Counted from the first letter of the stretch, positions 26,407-36,646 are shown. The stretch: 64,000 bases of DNA from Streptomyces cyaneofuscatus (GCF_000718135.1 NZ_JOEM01000016.1:62001-126000), one strand, 5' to 3'. Numbers and translations: made by a program. The notes: generated by a model from the letters alone, not told the origin.

Positions 26407-27492
26407 TTGAAGCATCGACGCATATCCAGGAAGCGCGCGACGGTTGCCGGATCGGCCGTGGCCGCCCTGGTCGTAGCGGGTTTCACGTTCCAGAGTGCGA
26501 ACGCCAGTGACGAAGTACCCCAGTTCACGGTCAAGACGCTCAATGCTGCCGCGGCCGGAAAGCTCGCCACCACGCTCGACCGGGACCTGGGCGCGGACGC
26601 GGCCGGCTCGTACTACGACACGAAGGCGAAGGCCCTCGTCGTGAACGTCGTCGACGAGGCCGCCGCCGAGCAGGTCCGCCAGGCGGGCGGCAAGGCCAGA
26701 GTCGTGGAGCACTCCCTCGCCGAGCTGAAGTCGGCCCGGCAGACCCTCACCGACAAGGCGACGATCCCGGGCACCTCCTGGGCCGTCGACCCGGTGAGCA
26801 ACAAGGTCCTCGTCACCGCCGACAGCACGGTCGACGGCACGGCCTGGAAGAAGCTCTCGGCCGTGGTCGAGGGTCTCGGCGGCAAGGCCGAACTGAACAA
26901 GGCGGCGGGCGAGTTCAAGCCGCTGATCGCGGGCGGCGACGCGATCTTCGGCTCCGGCTCCCGCTGCTCGCTCGGCTTCAACGTGGTCAAGGACGGCGAG
27001 CCGTACTTCCTGACCGCCGGCCACTGCACCGAGGGGGTCACCAGCTGGTCGGACACCCAGGGCGGCGCGGAGATCGGGGCGAACGAGGGCTCCAGCTTCC
27101 CGGAGAACGACTACGGCCTGGTCAAGTACACCTCGGACACCGCGCACCCGAGCGAGGTCAACCTCTACAACGGCTCCACCCAGGCGATCACCCAGGCGGG
27201 CGACGCGACGGTCGGCCAGCAGGTCACCCGCAGCGGCTCCACCACCCAGGTGCACGACGGCGAGGTCACCGCGCTGGACGCCACGGTCAACTACGGCAAC
27301 GGCGACATCGTCAACGGCCTCATCCAGACGACGGTCTGCGCCGAACCGGGCGACAGCGGCGGCGCCCTCTTCGCGGGCGACACCGCGCTCGGCCTGACCT
27401 CGGGCGGCAGCGGCGACTGCTCCTCGGGCGGCACGACGTTCTTCCAGCCGGTCCCTGAGGCGCTTGCCGCCTACGGCGCCGAGATCGGCTGA
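26407..27492 (+). CDS. sprD: Streptogrisin D, secreted S1 serine protease precursor
   Basis: A 361-aa pre-pro-protease. The TTG start at 26407 is fixed by AGGAGG six bases upstream (26395-26400). A Lys/Arg-rich signal peptide (KHRRISRKR) ends near FQSANA. A long propeptide (~145 residues) contains an alpha-lytic-type fold ([19 protein letters not shown]). The mature protease begins [18 protein letters not shown] and carries LTAGHC (His), ENDYGLV (Asp) and GDSGGAL (Ser). The sequence is almost that of S. griseus protease D, including [18 protein letters not shown]. The propeptide is longer than that of sprB, as in this subgroup. A bidirectional terminator follows. Confidence 0.93.
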   Translation: MKHRRISRKRATVAGSAVAALVVAGFTFQSANASDEVPQFTVKTLNAAAAGKLATTLDRDLGADAAGSYYDTKAKALVVNVVDEAAAEQVRQAGGKARVVEHSLAELKSARQTLTDKATIPGTSWAVDPVSNKVLVTADSTVDGTAWKKLSAVVEGLGGKAELNKAAGEFKPLIAGGDAIFGSGSRCSLGFNVVKDGEPYFLTAGHCTEGVTSWSDTQGGAEIGANEGSSFPENDYGLVKYTSDTAHPSEVNLYNGSTQAITQAGDATVGQQVTRSGSTTQVHDGEVTALDATVNYGNGDIVNGLIQTTVCAEPGDSGGALFAGDTALGLTSGGSGDCSSGGTTFFQPVPEALAAYGAEIG

Positions 27493-27516
27493 CGTAACAC
27501 CGCATCACGGCATCAA

Positions 27517-27548
27517 GGAGAGGCCCCCGGTCCGCCGGGGGCCTCTCC
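27517..27548. terminator. Bidirectional terminator between sprD and the phospholipase gene
   Basis: A perfect 14-bp stem (27517-27530 with 27535-27548) and 4-base loop lie between the two convergent genes, 24 bases from the sprD stop and 11 from the phospholipase stop. Confidence 0.85.
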
Positions 27549-27559
27549 CGTGCCTGCGC

Positions 27560-28051
27560 TCAGGCAGCCAGGCCGGTGGAGTCCGCCTTGGCCGGGGCGA
27601 CGCCGAAGACGTTCACGGCCTGGTAATACGTCCAGGCGGTGCTGTTGCACGAGGTCCGCTTCGCTCCGGAGTAGGCGGCGCACACGCGCTTGAGGTCCTC
27701 GTAGAAGGCGGAGTCGATGCGGGCCTTGTTGGCGGAGAACGTACCGGCGGCCTTGTAGTTCCGGTAGCCGAAGTCGTGGCGGGCGCAGGCGGTCTGGAAG
27801 GGGAAGCCGAAGGGGTTGTCCGGGGAGCTGCTGCAGTAGTCCGTCGACCAGTCGAAGCCGTACGCGGACCAGGCGCCCTGGTTGTTGCGGGCCGCGTTCC
27901 AGGCGTTGTGGCTGGAGGCGCTCGTCTGGGTCCAGGAGCTGAGCACCTGGGGCTTGTCGGCGGGGGCGGCCGCGGCGGAAGGGGCGGTGATCAGGGCGAG
28001 CGGGAGAGACAGGGCGACTGCGGCGAGCGGAGCCATGAATCGACGACGCAT
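27560..28051 (-). CDS. Secreted prokaryotic phospholipase A2
   Basis: A 163-aa secreted enzyme. The signal peptide (MRRRFMAPLAAVALSLPL…APSAAAA) precedes a mature region with the catalytic helix motif TACARHDFGYRNYK (His-Asp pair, about residues 93-102). A Ca-binding-like aromatic stretch precedes it (SAYGFDWSTDYCSSSPDNP), and four Cys residues probably form two disulfides. Length and motifs match Streptomyces phospholipase A2, which releases fatty acids from the sn-2 position. GGAGG lies before the ATG. It converges with sprD, sharing one terminator. Confidence 0.92.
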   Translation of the reverse strand: MRRRFMAPLAAVALSLPLALITAPSAAAAPADKPQVLSSWTQTSASSHNAWNAARNNQGAWSAYGFDWSTDYCSSSPDNPFGFPFQTACARHDFGYRNYKAAGTFSANKARIDSAFYEDLKRVCAAYSGAKRTSCNSTAWTYYQAVNVFGVAPAKADSTGLAA

Positions 28052-28321
28052 GAGCGACCTCCGTGGGGGTGGAAAGGAGCTGTCCTGGCCGTGCTCCTCG
28101 TCGGGTGAACGAGGCCGCTCCAGAATGTCGTCATGTACCTGTCATGCCTAGTCGTTGCGCCGACCTGTCATCAGGAATTGGGGTGGACGTCAGATGGGTA
28201 CCGGCTCCGGTGCAGAATCCTGACTGGCAGTCATGACGCCCTCTCCGATGGTTAAGTTGGCGATGCGGGTTCGGGCCCGTAGCGGCGTTCCACCGGCCGC
28301 TGCCAGGGAGGGGGACAGCGG

Positions 28322-31300
28322 ATGAACACCACCACACGCGACCAGGTCATCGCCGATGAGCAGAAGGCCGTGGACCGCGCGTACGACTGCTACGCCGAGC
28401 GGCTCGCCGAAATGACCGGGACAGCGGCAGCCACGGCCGCCGCCAGCAACAAGGACGGCATCGCCAACCGGCTCGACACCGAGGAGAAGGCGGCGGCGTA
28501 CGACGGGCTCGGCGGCGAATCACTGGTCACGGCGCGTGTGGACGCGCCGGATGAGCCAGGAAGCGAGCCCAGGCCCTGGTACATCGGGCGGCGGGCTGTC
28601 TCCGACGTCCGGACCCGGGACACCGTCGTCGTGCTGTGGACCAGCCCGATGGCGACGAAGTGGGCCGCCGTACAACCGCAGACGCCCGGTGACATCACCT
28701 TGCGGCGGCAATTGCGCTGCGTACAGCGCGTCGTCGAGGACTACTTCGACGACATCGCTCCGGCCGTCCCCGTCCCTGTCCCCGCTCCCGTACCTCCCGT
28801 GCTACCGGCCGTGCCGGCGCCCCGGCAGGCCGGGGACGACACCGCTGTGCAGGACTCCTCCGTCGACGAAGGAGCAGCGGTGGAGGGGGCGGACACCACG
28901 GCGGCCGACAGGCGCCCGCCGGCCCGCACCCCCGCCGACCTCGCCCGGCGACGGCGTCGTCCGTCCCTCCAGCCGGACGACTTCCTGCTGCGCGAGCTCC
29001 AGCGCTCCCGCGGCGGCCGCATGCGGGACATCGTCGAGACCATCCGCCGCGACCAGATGGACCTGGTCACCGGCTCGCCTTCCGACATCCTCGTCGTGCA
29101 GGGCGGGCCGGGCACGGGAAAGTCCGCAGTCGGTCTGCACCGCGTGACCTGGCTCGTCAACAACCGTCACTTCCCGGCCCAGGACATCCTCGTCATCGGA
29201 CCGCACCAGAGGTTCCTCGACTACGTCGGCCAGGTGCTGCCCACGCTGGGCACCCGTGACGTCAATGTCGTACAGCTCTCCCGTCTGTGGGACGGCGAGG
29301 TTCTCGGAGCCGACGCCCCGCAGGCGCGACTGGTGAAGTCCGACGAGCGCATGGCAGCCGTCCTGCAACGCCGAGTCGAGCATGAGTGCCGTCCGGAGGC
29401 CGTCGACAGCCTCCTCACCGCCCCCTCCTTCGCCGGCGACGAACCGGCCTTCACCGTCACCGCGGGCAGCACGACACTGCGCATTCCGCGTACGGAGGTT
29501 CACGCCCTCTTCGACGAGGCACGCAGCGGTGAGGGCGCCCACCGCGAGCGCCGTGACCGTTTCCGCAGCCTGCTCGTCGACCGGCTCCTGCGGGAACTTG
29601 CCGCTCTTGCCCCGCGCCGTGGCGCGGACGGCACCATCCGCCGCAGCCTGGAACGCAACCGTCAGGTGGAACGCCTCATCGACCGTGCCTGGCCCTCACC
29701 GGGAGCCCGGGAGGCCCTGCGCAGCCTCTACGACTCGCCCGAGCTGTTACGCACCTGTGCCGACGGCCTCCTCGACGCGGAGGAGCAGGCCACGCTGCAC
29801 CGCCCCCGGGCCGAGCGGGCCGAGGACGACCCGTGGACCCTGGACGACCGTGTCTGTCTGGAGGAACTCCGCCACCTCATCACCGGCGAGCCACCGCGGC
29901 GCTACGGCCACATCGTCGTCGACGAGGCCCAGGACCTCACCCCCATGCAGGCCCGTGCCCTGCGCCGCCGGGTCGCGAGAGGTGGATCGATGACCGTGCT
30001 CGGCGATCTCGCCCAGGCCACCGGCCCGTATCCGTATCCCGGCTGGGACCGGCTGGGCACGCTCCTGTCCGACCACGGTGACTGGCGTGTCGAGGAGCTG
30101 ACCACCAGTTACCGCGTACCCGCCGAGATCATGGCGTTCGTCGCCCCGCTGGCCCGCGCGGTCGCCCCCGCTCTTCCCTACCCGCGGGCGGTACGGGCGG
30201 CCGGAGCGGACGCCGTACGGACGGTTGCCACCGAGCCGTGGAAGCTGCTCGGCGACACGGTCGCTCAGGTCGTCCGCCTGGTGGGCAGCAACGACGGACG
30301 CACGCTGCGTTCCGTGGCCGTCATCGTGCCCGACGACTCCGGTTGGCTCGAAGAGATCGGCCGGCATCTGGACGCCGCCGACGGGATCACGCAGCAGGAA
30401 CGGGAGGCGGTCTCGGTCCTGGCCGCCCGTCAGGTCAAGGGAATGGAGTACGACCACGTTCTCGTCGTCGAACCCGCCACCATCGCCGACAGGGGGCCTT
30501 CCGGGCTGCGCCAGCTCTACATCGCGCTGACCAGGAGCACACAGAGCCTGACCGTCCTGCACACTGCCCCGCTCCCCGCTGTCCTGACGGACACAGGCGG
30601 TGCCCCGGCGGAACCGCAGCTTCGCGTCCCCGAATCCGGGACCGAATCCGGCTCAGGGACCGGAACCGACTCCGGGACCGCCCCCGTACCGGTGGCGGAG
30701 AGCGGCATCCCGGAGATCGGTTCGGACGTCCGGGTCCGCGTGGTCGGCCACACCACCGGCGGCAACTACCGGGTCGAGGCCATCTCGCCCCCCATGGACC
30801 GCCCCCTGCTCATGGCCGTACGCCACGGCTCCGCCCCGCCCACCGCCGGTGCGGAACTGGACGCCTGGGTGCTCCGCCACCTCTCCGGCGTCAGCTTCGT
30901 CACGGTCGACGAACGCGGCCGCAGGCCCATCTCGCCCACCATGGCCCCGCGCTACGCGGCCGCGCTCGGGATCGTCGCGGAACTGGCCGACGGGAGCGTT
31001 CCGGATGACTTCCGCCCGCGGCTCTCGGAGCTCAAGGGCATGGCCAACCGCTGCCTGCGCCTGGACCAGCACGACTGGCTGGACGTCTGGCGTGTCCTCG
31101 GCTCCCCGGACAGATCACGTCTGAACGCCTTGCGGGACCTCGCCGCCCACCGCGTTCCGGCTGCCGGCTCGCCGGACCTGGACCGGTTCCGGGCCGAACT
31201 GGAGCGCAGCGGCTGGGCGGAGGACCTGGACAAGGCCCGGCGGACCATCGAGGCACGTATCCACGCCGCGACCGGCCCGGTGACGGATGACCAGCCCCCC

Positions 31301-31852
31301 GTCTCCCGGCGCGAGAACCCTGAGCCGTCCGAGCCGTCCGAAACGCCCCCGCCCTCCGAGCCCGAGGAAGCTGAACCCATGACCACCACGACAGCCGCCC
31401 CCGCCGCACCGGAGAAGACGGAGTCGAGCACGGGTCTTCCTCAGCTCCTTGCGACTTCGGCCGCAGCGGACCGCACCTGCAAGACCCACGAGGCGGTGCG
31501 CTTCGAACTGAAGGCGGCCCTTCTGCGTGCGGACCGGCAGCCGGAGCCCGAGCATCCGGTCGTCGACGTCGCCTGTGTGACCGACGAGGAGCACCTGCTC
31601 TACGAGGTGCTCGGCGCGGGCCTCACCTCGTACGCCGATCTCCGCTCGGGAGCGGCTCGCCTCCGCGAGATCAACCATGCCCTGGCCGTGGGCGCCGACC
31701 GGCTCTGCCTCGTCCTGGCCGGCCCTCCGGCGGAGGAGTGGGCGCCCGCCACGGTCCACGATGTCTTCGGCGTCCACGTCCTGTGGCGCACTCCGCAGCA
31801 GAGCTGGGACGGCCAGGACGTCGCCGCCGCCCTGGGAGGCGGCCCGGTGTGA
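28322..31852 (+). CDS. HelD/UvrD-like ATPase with long C-terminal extension
   Basis: A 1176-aa superfamily 1 ATPase. An N-terminal coiled region (residues 1-40) and small domain precede the motor. Walker A is VVQGGPGTGKSAVG (about 261), Walker B HIVVDEAQDLTPMQ (about 533), then LGDLAQATGPY, and motif VI-like ARQVKGMEYDHVLVVEP…LYIALTRS (705-740). This order matches HelD-type RNA polymerase-recycling motors, which are not true helicases. Unlike ordinary HelD proteins (about 700-780 aa), a 430-residue tail follows: a Gly/Ser/Thr linker, a helical region, a Pro/Glu linker and a final domain (about 1040-1176) with VVDVACVTDEEHLLYEVLG. Whether it binds RNA polymerase or DNA is not known. Confidence 0.72.
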   Translation: MNTTTRDQVIADEQKAVDRAYDCYAERLAEMTGTAAATAAASNKDGIANRLDTEEKAAAYDGLGGESLVTARVDAPDEPGSEPRPWYIGRRAVSDVRTRDTVVVLWTSPMATKWAAVQPQTPGDITLRRQLRCVQRVVEDYFDDIAPAVPVPVPAPVPPVLPAVPAPRQAGDDTAVQDSSVDEGAAVEGADTTAADRRPPARTPADLARRRRRPSLQPDDFLLRELQRSRGGRMRDIVETIRRDQMDLVTGSPSDILVVQGGPGTGKSAVGLHRVTWLVNNRHFPAQDILVIGPHQRFLDYVGQVLPTLGTRDVNVVQLSRLWDGEVLGADAPQARLVKSDERMAAVLQRRVEHECRPEAVDSLLTAPSFAGDEPAFTVTAGSTTLRIPRTEVHALFDEARSGEGAHRERRDRFRSLLVDRLLRELAALAPRRGADGTIRRSLERNRQVERLIDRAWPSPGAREALRSLYDSPELLRTCADGLLDAEEQATLHRPRAERAEDDPWTLDDRVCLEELRHLITGEPPRRYGHIVVDEAQDLTPMQARALRRRVARGGSMTVLGDLAQATGPYPYPGWDRLGTLLSDHGDWRVEELTTSYRVPAEIMAFVAPLARAVAPALPYPRAVRAAGADAVRTVATEPWKLLGDTVAQVVRLVGSNDGRTLRSVAVIVPDDSGWLEEIGRHLDAADGITQQEREAVSVLAARQVKGMEYDHVLVVEPATIADRGPSGLRQLYIALTRSTQSLTVLHTAPLPAVLTDTGGAPAEPQLRVPESGTESGSGTGTDSGTAPVPVAESGIPEIGSDVRVRVVGHTTGGNYRVEAISPPMDRPLLMAVRHGSAPPTAGAELDAWVLRHLSGVSFVTVDERGRRPISPTMAPRYAAALGIVAELADGSVPDDFRPRLSELKGMANRCLRLDQHDWLDVWRVLGSPDRSRLNALRDLAAHRVPAAGSPDLDRFRAELERSGWAEDLDKARRTIEARIHAATGPVTDDQPPVSRRENPEPSEPSETPPPSEPEEAEPMTTTTAAPAAPEKTESSTGLPQLLATSAAADRTCKTHEAVRFELKAALLRADRQPEPEHPVVDVACVTDEEHLLYEVLGAGLTSYADLRSGAARLREINHALAVGADRLCLVLAGPPAEEWAPATVHDVFGVHVLWRTPQQSWDGQDVAAALGGGPV

Positions 31853-31889
31853 AGCGGCCAGGTGCGAGGCAGCCGGGTGTGAAGCGGAT

Positions 31890-32942
31890 TCAGACAGCCG
31901 TCGACCCACCGGCCGACGGCGGTACCGTCCCCGTGCTCCCGTCATCCGGCCCGCCCCGTCGCCGCATCGACAACAACAAGGTCAGCGCCGTCCCCGCCAC
32001 CGCCCAGGCGGAGAGCACCAGCAGCGGGCCGGTGACCGCGTTGCCGCGGAAGTAGGCGATCGAGCGGGCCACCCAGGTGCCCGCGCCCGGTGGGAGGGCC
32101 GGGCCGATCGCCCGCCAGAAGTCCGGGAGCATCGGCAGCGGGAAGGCGCCGCCCGCGCTCGGGTTGCCCGCGATGACGATGATCAGGACGGCCAGGCCGA
32201 TGCCGACGATGCCGGTGAGGGCCTCCAGGGCGAGCGTGATCATGCCGACCGAGAAGACGACCAGGGCACCGAGGCCCGCCAGGCCCCAGACGCTGCCCGG
32301 CAGGGCGCCGAGGATCGGGCCGATGATGACCGCGCCGCCGATGCCGCCCGCGACCGCGTACACCGCCATCACGGCGGTCCGGATCAGCGCGCGCTGCCGG
32401 TTCGCGGGCTTGGTGCCGGCGCTGATCGCCAGGATCGAGGCGCAGAGGTAGCCGCCGACGCACCAGCCGACCACCAGGTAGAAGGACGAGAGCCCGTCGA
32501 AGTCGTCGGCGGAGGCCGGTGCCACGTCCACGGTCCGTACGGTCCGCTGCTGGCCCTCCTCGACCTGGGTGAGGATCCGCTCCAGGGCGCTGGACAGGAC
32601 GGTCCCGCCGCCGGAGGCGACCAGCAGGGTGTCGGTGCGGCCCTGGGGCGAGACGATCAGGGCGCCGTCGATGTCGCGGTTCATGATCTGCTCGCGCGCT
32701 TCGGCCTCGCTGCTCACCGCCCGGGGGTCCAGCGGTCCGCCGGGCAGGCCGTCGAGCTGAGTGATGAGCTGCTGGGACATCTGCTGCGGGGCCACCACCC
32801 CGAAGGCGACATCGGTCGGCTTCGGTTTGTGCAGCGCGCCGACGTAGGACGCGATGAACAGCAGTTGCAACCCGAGCACGCCGATGACGAGCAGGGCGGC
32901 CCGTGGAGTGACGGCGTTCCTCACCTCGTCGACGAAAGTCAT
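31890..32942 (-). CDS. Multi-pass membrane protein (ABC-2/YhgE-Pip type)
   Basis: A 350-aa membrane protein. One N-terminal helix (ALLVIGVLGLQLLFIASYV), a ~150-residue external domain with FGVVAPQQMSQQLITQL and DGALIVSPQGRTDTLLVASGG, then five helices (SFYLVVGWCVGGYLCASIL onward) and a Pro/Gly tail. The layout is that of the YhgE/Pip and ABC-2 permease-like families (DUF3533 group), which includes phage-infection-type and drug-export accessory proteins. No ATPase gene lies beside it. I set the start at ATG 32942, where GGGGG is upstream; the in-frame extension to 33047 has no RBS and is Pro-rich. Function unknown. Confidence 0.65.
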   Translation of the reverse strand: MTFVDEVRNAVTPRAALLVIGVLGLQLLFIASYVGALHKPKPTDVAFGVVAPQQMSQQLITQLDGLPGGPLDPRAVSSEAEAREQIMNRDIDGALIVSPQGRTDTLLVASGGGTVLSSALERILTQVEEGQQRTVRTVDVAPASADDFDGLSSFYLVVGWCVGGYLCASILAISAGTKPANRQRALIRTAVMAVYAVAGGIGGAVIIGPILGALPGSVWGLAGLGALVVFSVGMITLALEALTGIVGIGLAVLIIVIAGNPSAGGAFPLPMLPDFWRAIGPALPPGAGTWVARSIAYFRGNAVTGPLLVLSAWAVAGTALTLLLSMRRRGGPDDGSTGTVPPSAGGSTAV

Positions 32943-33055
32943 GCCCCCACCGTCCGGGCGGGCCGGTGGGGGCGCAGGCGGGGCGGGGCCGAATGGCTCA
33001 AGGGCATGCGGCCGCGTGCGGGAGCCGCCGCCGACCGTCGGGTGCACACTGGATA

Positions 33056-33071
33056 TCGTACGAATGTTCGA
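33056..33071 (+). promoter_or_regulatory. LexA (SOS) box upstream of dnaE2
   Basis: TCGTAC-GAAT-GTTCGA matches the actinobacterial LexA operator TCGAAC-N4-GTTCGA with a single mismatch. It lies 69 bases before the dnaE2 start. DnaE2/ImuB-type mutagenesis genes are typical LexA targets, so DNA-damage induction is very likely. Confidence 0.8.
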
Positions 33072-33139
33072 AGCTGGTCTATGGTGGAGAACAGGGGGTG
33101 GTGAGTGACAGAGCGGTCGGAACGGTTCAGGAGGTGCGG

Positions 33140-36100
33140 ATGTCCGGTTTCACGCATCTCCATACCGTCTCGGGGTTCTCCCTGCGGTACGGGGCCTCGC
33201 ACCCCGAGCGGCTCGCCGAGCGGGCCGCCGAGCGGGGGATGCGCGCTCTCGCGCTGACCGACCGCGACACCCTCGCGGGGGCGGTCCGGTTCGCCAAGGC
33301 CTGCCGGGGCGGGGACGTCGAGGTCCGGCCGCTCTTCGGGGTGGACCTCGCGGTGGCCTCGTACGCGGAGGGGGCGGGGCGGGCTGCTGTGCGCCCGCGC
33401 ACTCCCGCGCGCGGTGGTGCCTTTGTCGATGAATCCGCACCCCGTGTCACCTTCCTCGCCCGGGACGGCGCACGCGGCTGGGCCGAGCTGTGCCGGCTCG
33501 TGACCGCCGCCCATGCGCGGGGCGCCGGCTTCCGGCCGCTGGACGGGTCCGGGCCGCCGGACGTCACCGGGCCGGCCCTGGTCGGCCGGGCCGCCCTGCC
33601 CGCCGACGGGCTGACCGTGCTGCTCGGGCCCGCCTCCGAGGTGGGCCGGGCGCTCGCCGCGGGCCGTCCCGACCGGGCCGCCGCGCTGCTCGCGCCCTGG
33701 CGGGAGATGTACGGCGACGACCTGCGCCTCGAAGCCGTCGACCACGGCCGCCCGGGCGCCGGGGCGGGATCGCTGCGGCTGGCCGCCCGTACCCTCGGCT
33801 TCGCCGCCGACCAGGGCGTACGGGCCGTGCTGACCAACGCCGTGCGGTACGCGGACCCGGGGCAGGGTCCCATCGCCGACGTCCTCGACTCCGCCCGCAG
33901 GCTCGTCCCCGTCGACCCGCGCCGCTCGCCCCTGGACAGCGGTGAGCGCTGGCTCAAGGGCGAGGGTGCGATGAGGGAGGCCGCCGAGCGGATCGCCTCC
34001 GCCGCCGGGCTCGGGCAGGGTGCCGCGGCACGGCTGCTGGCGGAGACCCGGCACACCGCCGACGCCTGCCGGGTCGACCCCGCCGCCGACCTCGGGATGG
34101 GCGGCGTCCACTTCCCCGAGCCCCACCTGGTCGGCGCCGACCGGCGTACCGCTCAGCGGGTGCTGGCCTCCCGGGCCGCCGCCGGGATGGTGCTGCGCGG
34201 CCACGACCGCGACCGCGCGTACTGGGACCGGATGCACGAGGAGCTGGACATCATCGCCCACCACGGCTTCGCCTCGTACTTCCTGACGGTGGCTCAGGTC
34301 GTCCACGACGTACGGGAGATGGGCATCCGGGTCGCCGCGCGCGGCTCCGGTGCGGGCTCCCTGGTCAATCACCTCCTCGGTATCGCCCACGCCGACCCGG
34401 TCAAGCACGGGCTCCTCATGGAGCGCTTCCTCTCCAAGCGCCGCTTCGTCCTGCCCGACATCGACATCGACGTCGAATCGGCCCGCCGCCTCGACGTCTA
34501 CCGCCGGATCATCGAACGCTTCGGTCCCGAACGCGTCGCCACCGTCGCCATGCCCGAGACCTACCGGGTGCGCCACGCCATCCGGGACGTCGGCGCCGCC
34601 CTCTCCATGGACCCGGCCGAGATCGACCGGCTCGCCAAGGCGTTCCCGCACATCCGGGCCCGCGACGCGCGTGCCGCGATGGAGGAGCTGCCCGAGCTGA
34701 AGGAGGTCGCGCGGAACCAGGAGAAGTACGGGCGGCTCTGGGAGCTGGTGGAGGGGCTGGACGCGCTGCCGCGCGGGGTCGCCATGCACCCGTGCGGGGT
34801 GCTGCTCTCGGACGCCGGGCTGCTGCACCGTACGCCGACCATGCCCACCAGCGGCGAGGGCTTCCCGATGACGCAGTTCGACAAGGAGGACGTGGAGGAC
34901 CTCGGGCTGCTCAAACTCGATGTGCTGGGCGTACGGATGCAGTCGGCGATGGCGCACGCCGTCGCCGAGGTGAAACGCGCCTCGGGCGCGGTGGTGGACC
35001 TGGACGCCGTACCGCCGGGCGACCCGGAGACGTACCGGCTGATCCGCACCTCCGAGACGCTGGGCTGCTTCCAGATCGAGTCGCCCGGCCAGCGCGACCT
35101 GGTCGCCAGGCTTCAGCCCGCCACCTTCCACGACCTGGTCGTCGACATCTCGCTGTTCCGGCCCGGGCCGGTCGCCGCCGACATGGTGCGGCCGTTCATC
35201 GAGGCCCGGCACGGCCGCGCGCCGGTCCGCTACCCCCACCGTGACCTGGAGGAAGCGCTGAGCGGCACCTACGGCGTGGTCGTCTTCCACGAGCAGATCA
35301 TCGAGATCGTCGCCATCATGACCGGCTGCGGCCGGGGCGAGGCGGACCGGGTGCGGCGCGGGCTCTCCCACCCCGAGTCGCAGGGGCGGATCAAGGTCTG
35401 GTTCGCACGGCGCGCGGCGGCCAGGGGGTACGACGACGAGGTGATCGCCCGTACCTGGAAGATCATCGAGGCGTTCGGCAGCTACGGCTTCTGCAAGGCG
35501 CACGCCGTCGCGTTCGCCGTACCGACGTACCAGTCGGCCTGGCTCAAGGCGCACCACCCGGCCGCCTTCTACGCCGGTCTGCTCACCCATGACCCCGGGA
35601 TGTACCCGAAGCGGCTCCTGCTCGCGGACGCCCGGCGGCGCGGGGTGCCGGTGCTGCCGCTGGATGTGAACCGGTCGGCGGTCGCCCATCGAATCGAACT
35701 GGTGTCTGATGAGGGAGGTGGGGAGGAAGCCTGGGGTCTGCGGCTCGCGCTCTCCGACGTCCACGGCATCAGCGAGGCCGAGGCCGCCCGGATCGAGGAG
35801 GGGCAGCCGTACACCTCGCTGATGGATTTCTGGCAGCGGGCCCGCCCGGGCCGGCCGGTCGCCGAACGGCTCGCGCAGGTAGGCGCGTTGGACGCCTTCG
35901 GTGCCAACCGCCGCGATCTGCTGCTGCACCTCTCCGAACTCCACCGCGCCCACCGGAGCTCCGGCTCCGGCACCCGGGGAGCCCAGCTCCCGCTGGGCGA
36001 CGGGCACCGCACGGCCTCCGTCGGGCTGCCCGACCTCAACGAGGCGGAGCGGCTGAGCGCCGAGCTCGGGGTGCTGAGCATGGATGTCTCCCGCCACCTG

Positions 36101-36646
36101 ATGGGGGATCACCAGGCCTTCCTGGACGAGCTGGGCGTGGTCTCCGCCAAGCGGCTGCGCGAGGCCCGGCACGGCGAGACCGTGCTGGTCGCCGGGGCCA
36201 AGGTGGCCACCCAGACGCCGCCGATCCGCTCCGGCCGCCGGGTCGTCTTCACCACCCTGGACGACGGCAGCGGCCTGGCCGACCTGGCGTTCTTCGAGGA
36301 CAGCCACGCCGCCTGCGCGCACACCGTCTTCCACTCCTGGCTGCTGCTGGTGCGCGGGGTGGTGCAGCGGCGCGGCGCGCGCAGCCTGAGCGTGGTCGGC
36401 GAGGCCGCCTGGAACCTCGCCGAACTGGCCGAACTGCGCCGCACCGGAGGGCTCGACGCGGTGGCGGCCCGGCTGGCGGAGGAGCCGCCGGAGGAGGACG
36501 GCGAGGAGGCGGAACCCGGGACCGGACGTCGTATACGGATGGAGACCGGTTACGAGATGAATCCCTGGGCCGACCTTCAGCCGTCCGGTGAAGGGGTGCC
36601 CACGGGACGGAAGTTGTGGCACCAGTCGCAGGGGAGCGCGGGATGA
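33140..36646 (+). CDS. dnaE2: Error-prone DNA polymerase III alpha subunit
   Basis: A 1168-aa C-family polymerase, normal length for DnaE2. The N-terminal PHP domain begins FTHLHTVSGFSLRYG. The catalytic palm shows GSGAGSLVNHLLGI and the metal-binding PDIDIDVES (about residues 438-446). The fingers contain CFQIESPGQRDLVARLQP, SLFRPGP and VVFHEQIIEIVA. The C-terminal OB fold has RVVFTTLDDGSGLADLAFFE. The start ATG at 33140 follows AGGAGG. DnaE2 performs translesion synthesis with a Y-family partner. Here that partner overlaps its stop (ATGA, 36643-36646), and a LexA box lies upstream. Confidence 0.95.
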   Translation: MSGFTHLHTVSGFSLRYGASHPERLAERAAERGMRALALTDRDTLAGAVRFAKACRGGDVEVRPLFGVDLAVASYAEGAGRAAVRPRTPARGGAFVDESAPRVTFLARDGARGWAELCRLVTAAHARGAGFRPLDGSGPPDVTGPALVGRAALPADGLTVLLGPASEVGRALAAGRPDRAAALLAPWREMYGDDLRLEAVDHGRPGAGAGSLRLAARTLGFAADQGVRAVLTNAVRYADPGQGPIADVLDSARRLVPVDPRRSPLDSGERWLKGEGAMREAAERIASAAGLGQGAAARLLAETRHTADACRVDPAADLGMGGVHFPEPHLVGADRRTAQRVLASRAAAGMVLRGHDRDRAYWDRMHEELDIIAHHGFASYFLTVAQVVHDVREMGIRVAARGSGAGSLVNHLLGIAHADPVKHGLLMERFLSKRRFVLPDIDIDVESARRLDVYRRIIERFGPERVATVAMPETYRVRHAIRDVGAALSMDPAEIDRLAKAFPHIRARDARAAMEELPELKEVARNQEKYGRLWELVEGLDALPRGVAMHPCGVLLSDAGLLHRTPTMPTSGEGFPMTQFDKEDVEDLGLLKLDVLGVRMQSAMAHAVAEVKRASGAVVDLDAVPPGDPETYRLIRTSETLGCFQIESPGQRDLVARLQPATFHDLVVDISLFRPGPVAADMVRPFIEARHGRAPVRYPHRDLEEALSGTYGVVVFHEQIIEIVAIMTGCGRGEADRVRRGLSHPESQGRIKVWFARRAAARGYDDEVIARTWKIIEAFGSYGFCKAHAVAFAVPTYQSAWLKAHHPAAFYAGLLTHDPGMYPKRLLLADARRRGVPVLPLDVNRSAVAHRIELVSDEGGGEEAWGLRLALSDVHGISEAEAARIEEGQPYTSLMDFWQRARPGRPVAERLAQVGALDAFGANRRDLLLHLSELHRAHRSSGSGTRGAQLPLGDGHRTASVGLPDLNEAERLSAELGVLSMDVSRHLMGDHQAFLDELGVVSAKRLREARHGETVLVAGAKVATQTPPIRSGRRVVFTTLDDGSGLADLAFFEDSHAACAHTVFHSWLLLVRGVVQRRGARSLSVVGEAAWNLAELAELRRTGGLDAVAARLAEEPPEEDGEEAEPGTGRRIRMETGYEMNPWADLQPSGEGVPTGRKLWHQSQGSAG

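Noticed and set aside
28200..28321. Rifamycin-associated element upstream of the HelD-like gene
   Set aside because: I looked for the 19-base inverted repeat known before HelR genes and did not see it, so I did not call the gene helR.
32939..36622. A 1227-codon minus-strand frame opposite dnaE2
   Set aside because: No domain or motif; dnaE2 has its complete set of catalytic motifs on the plus strand.
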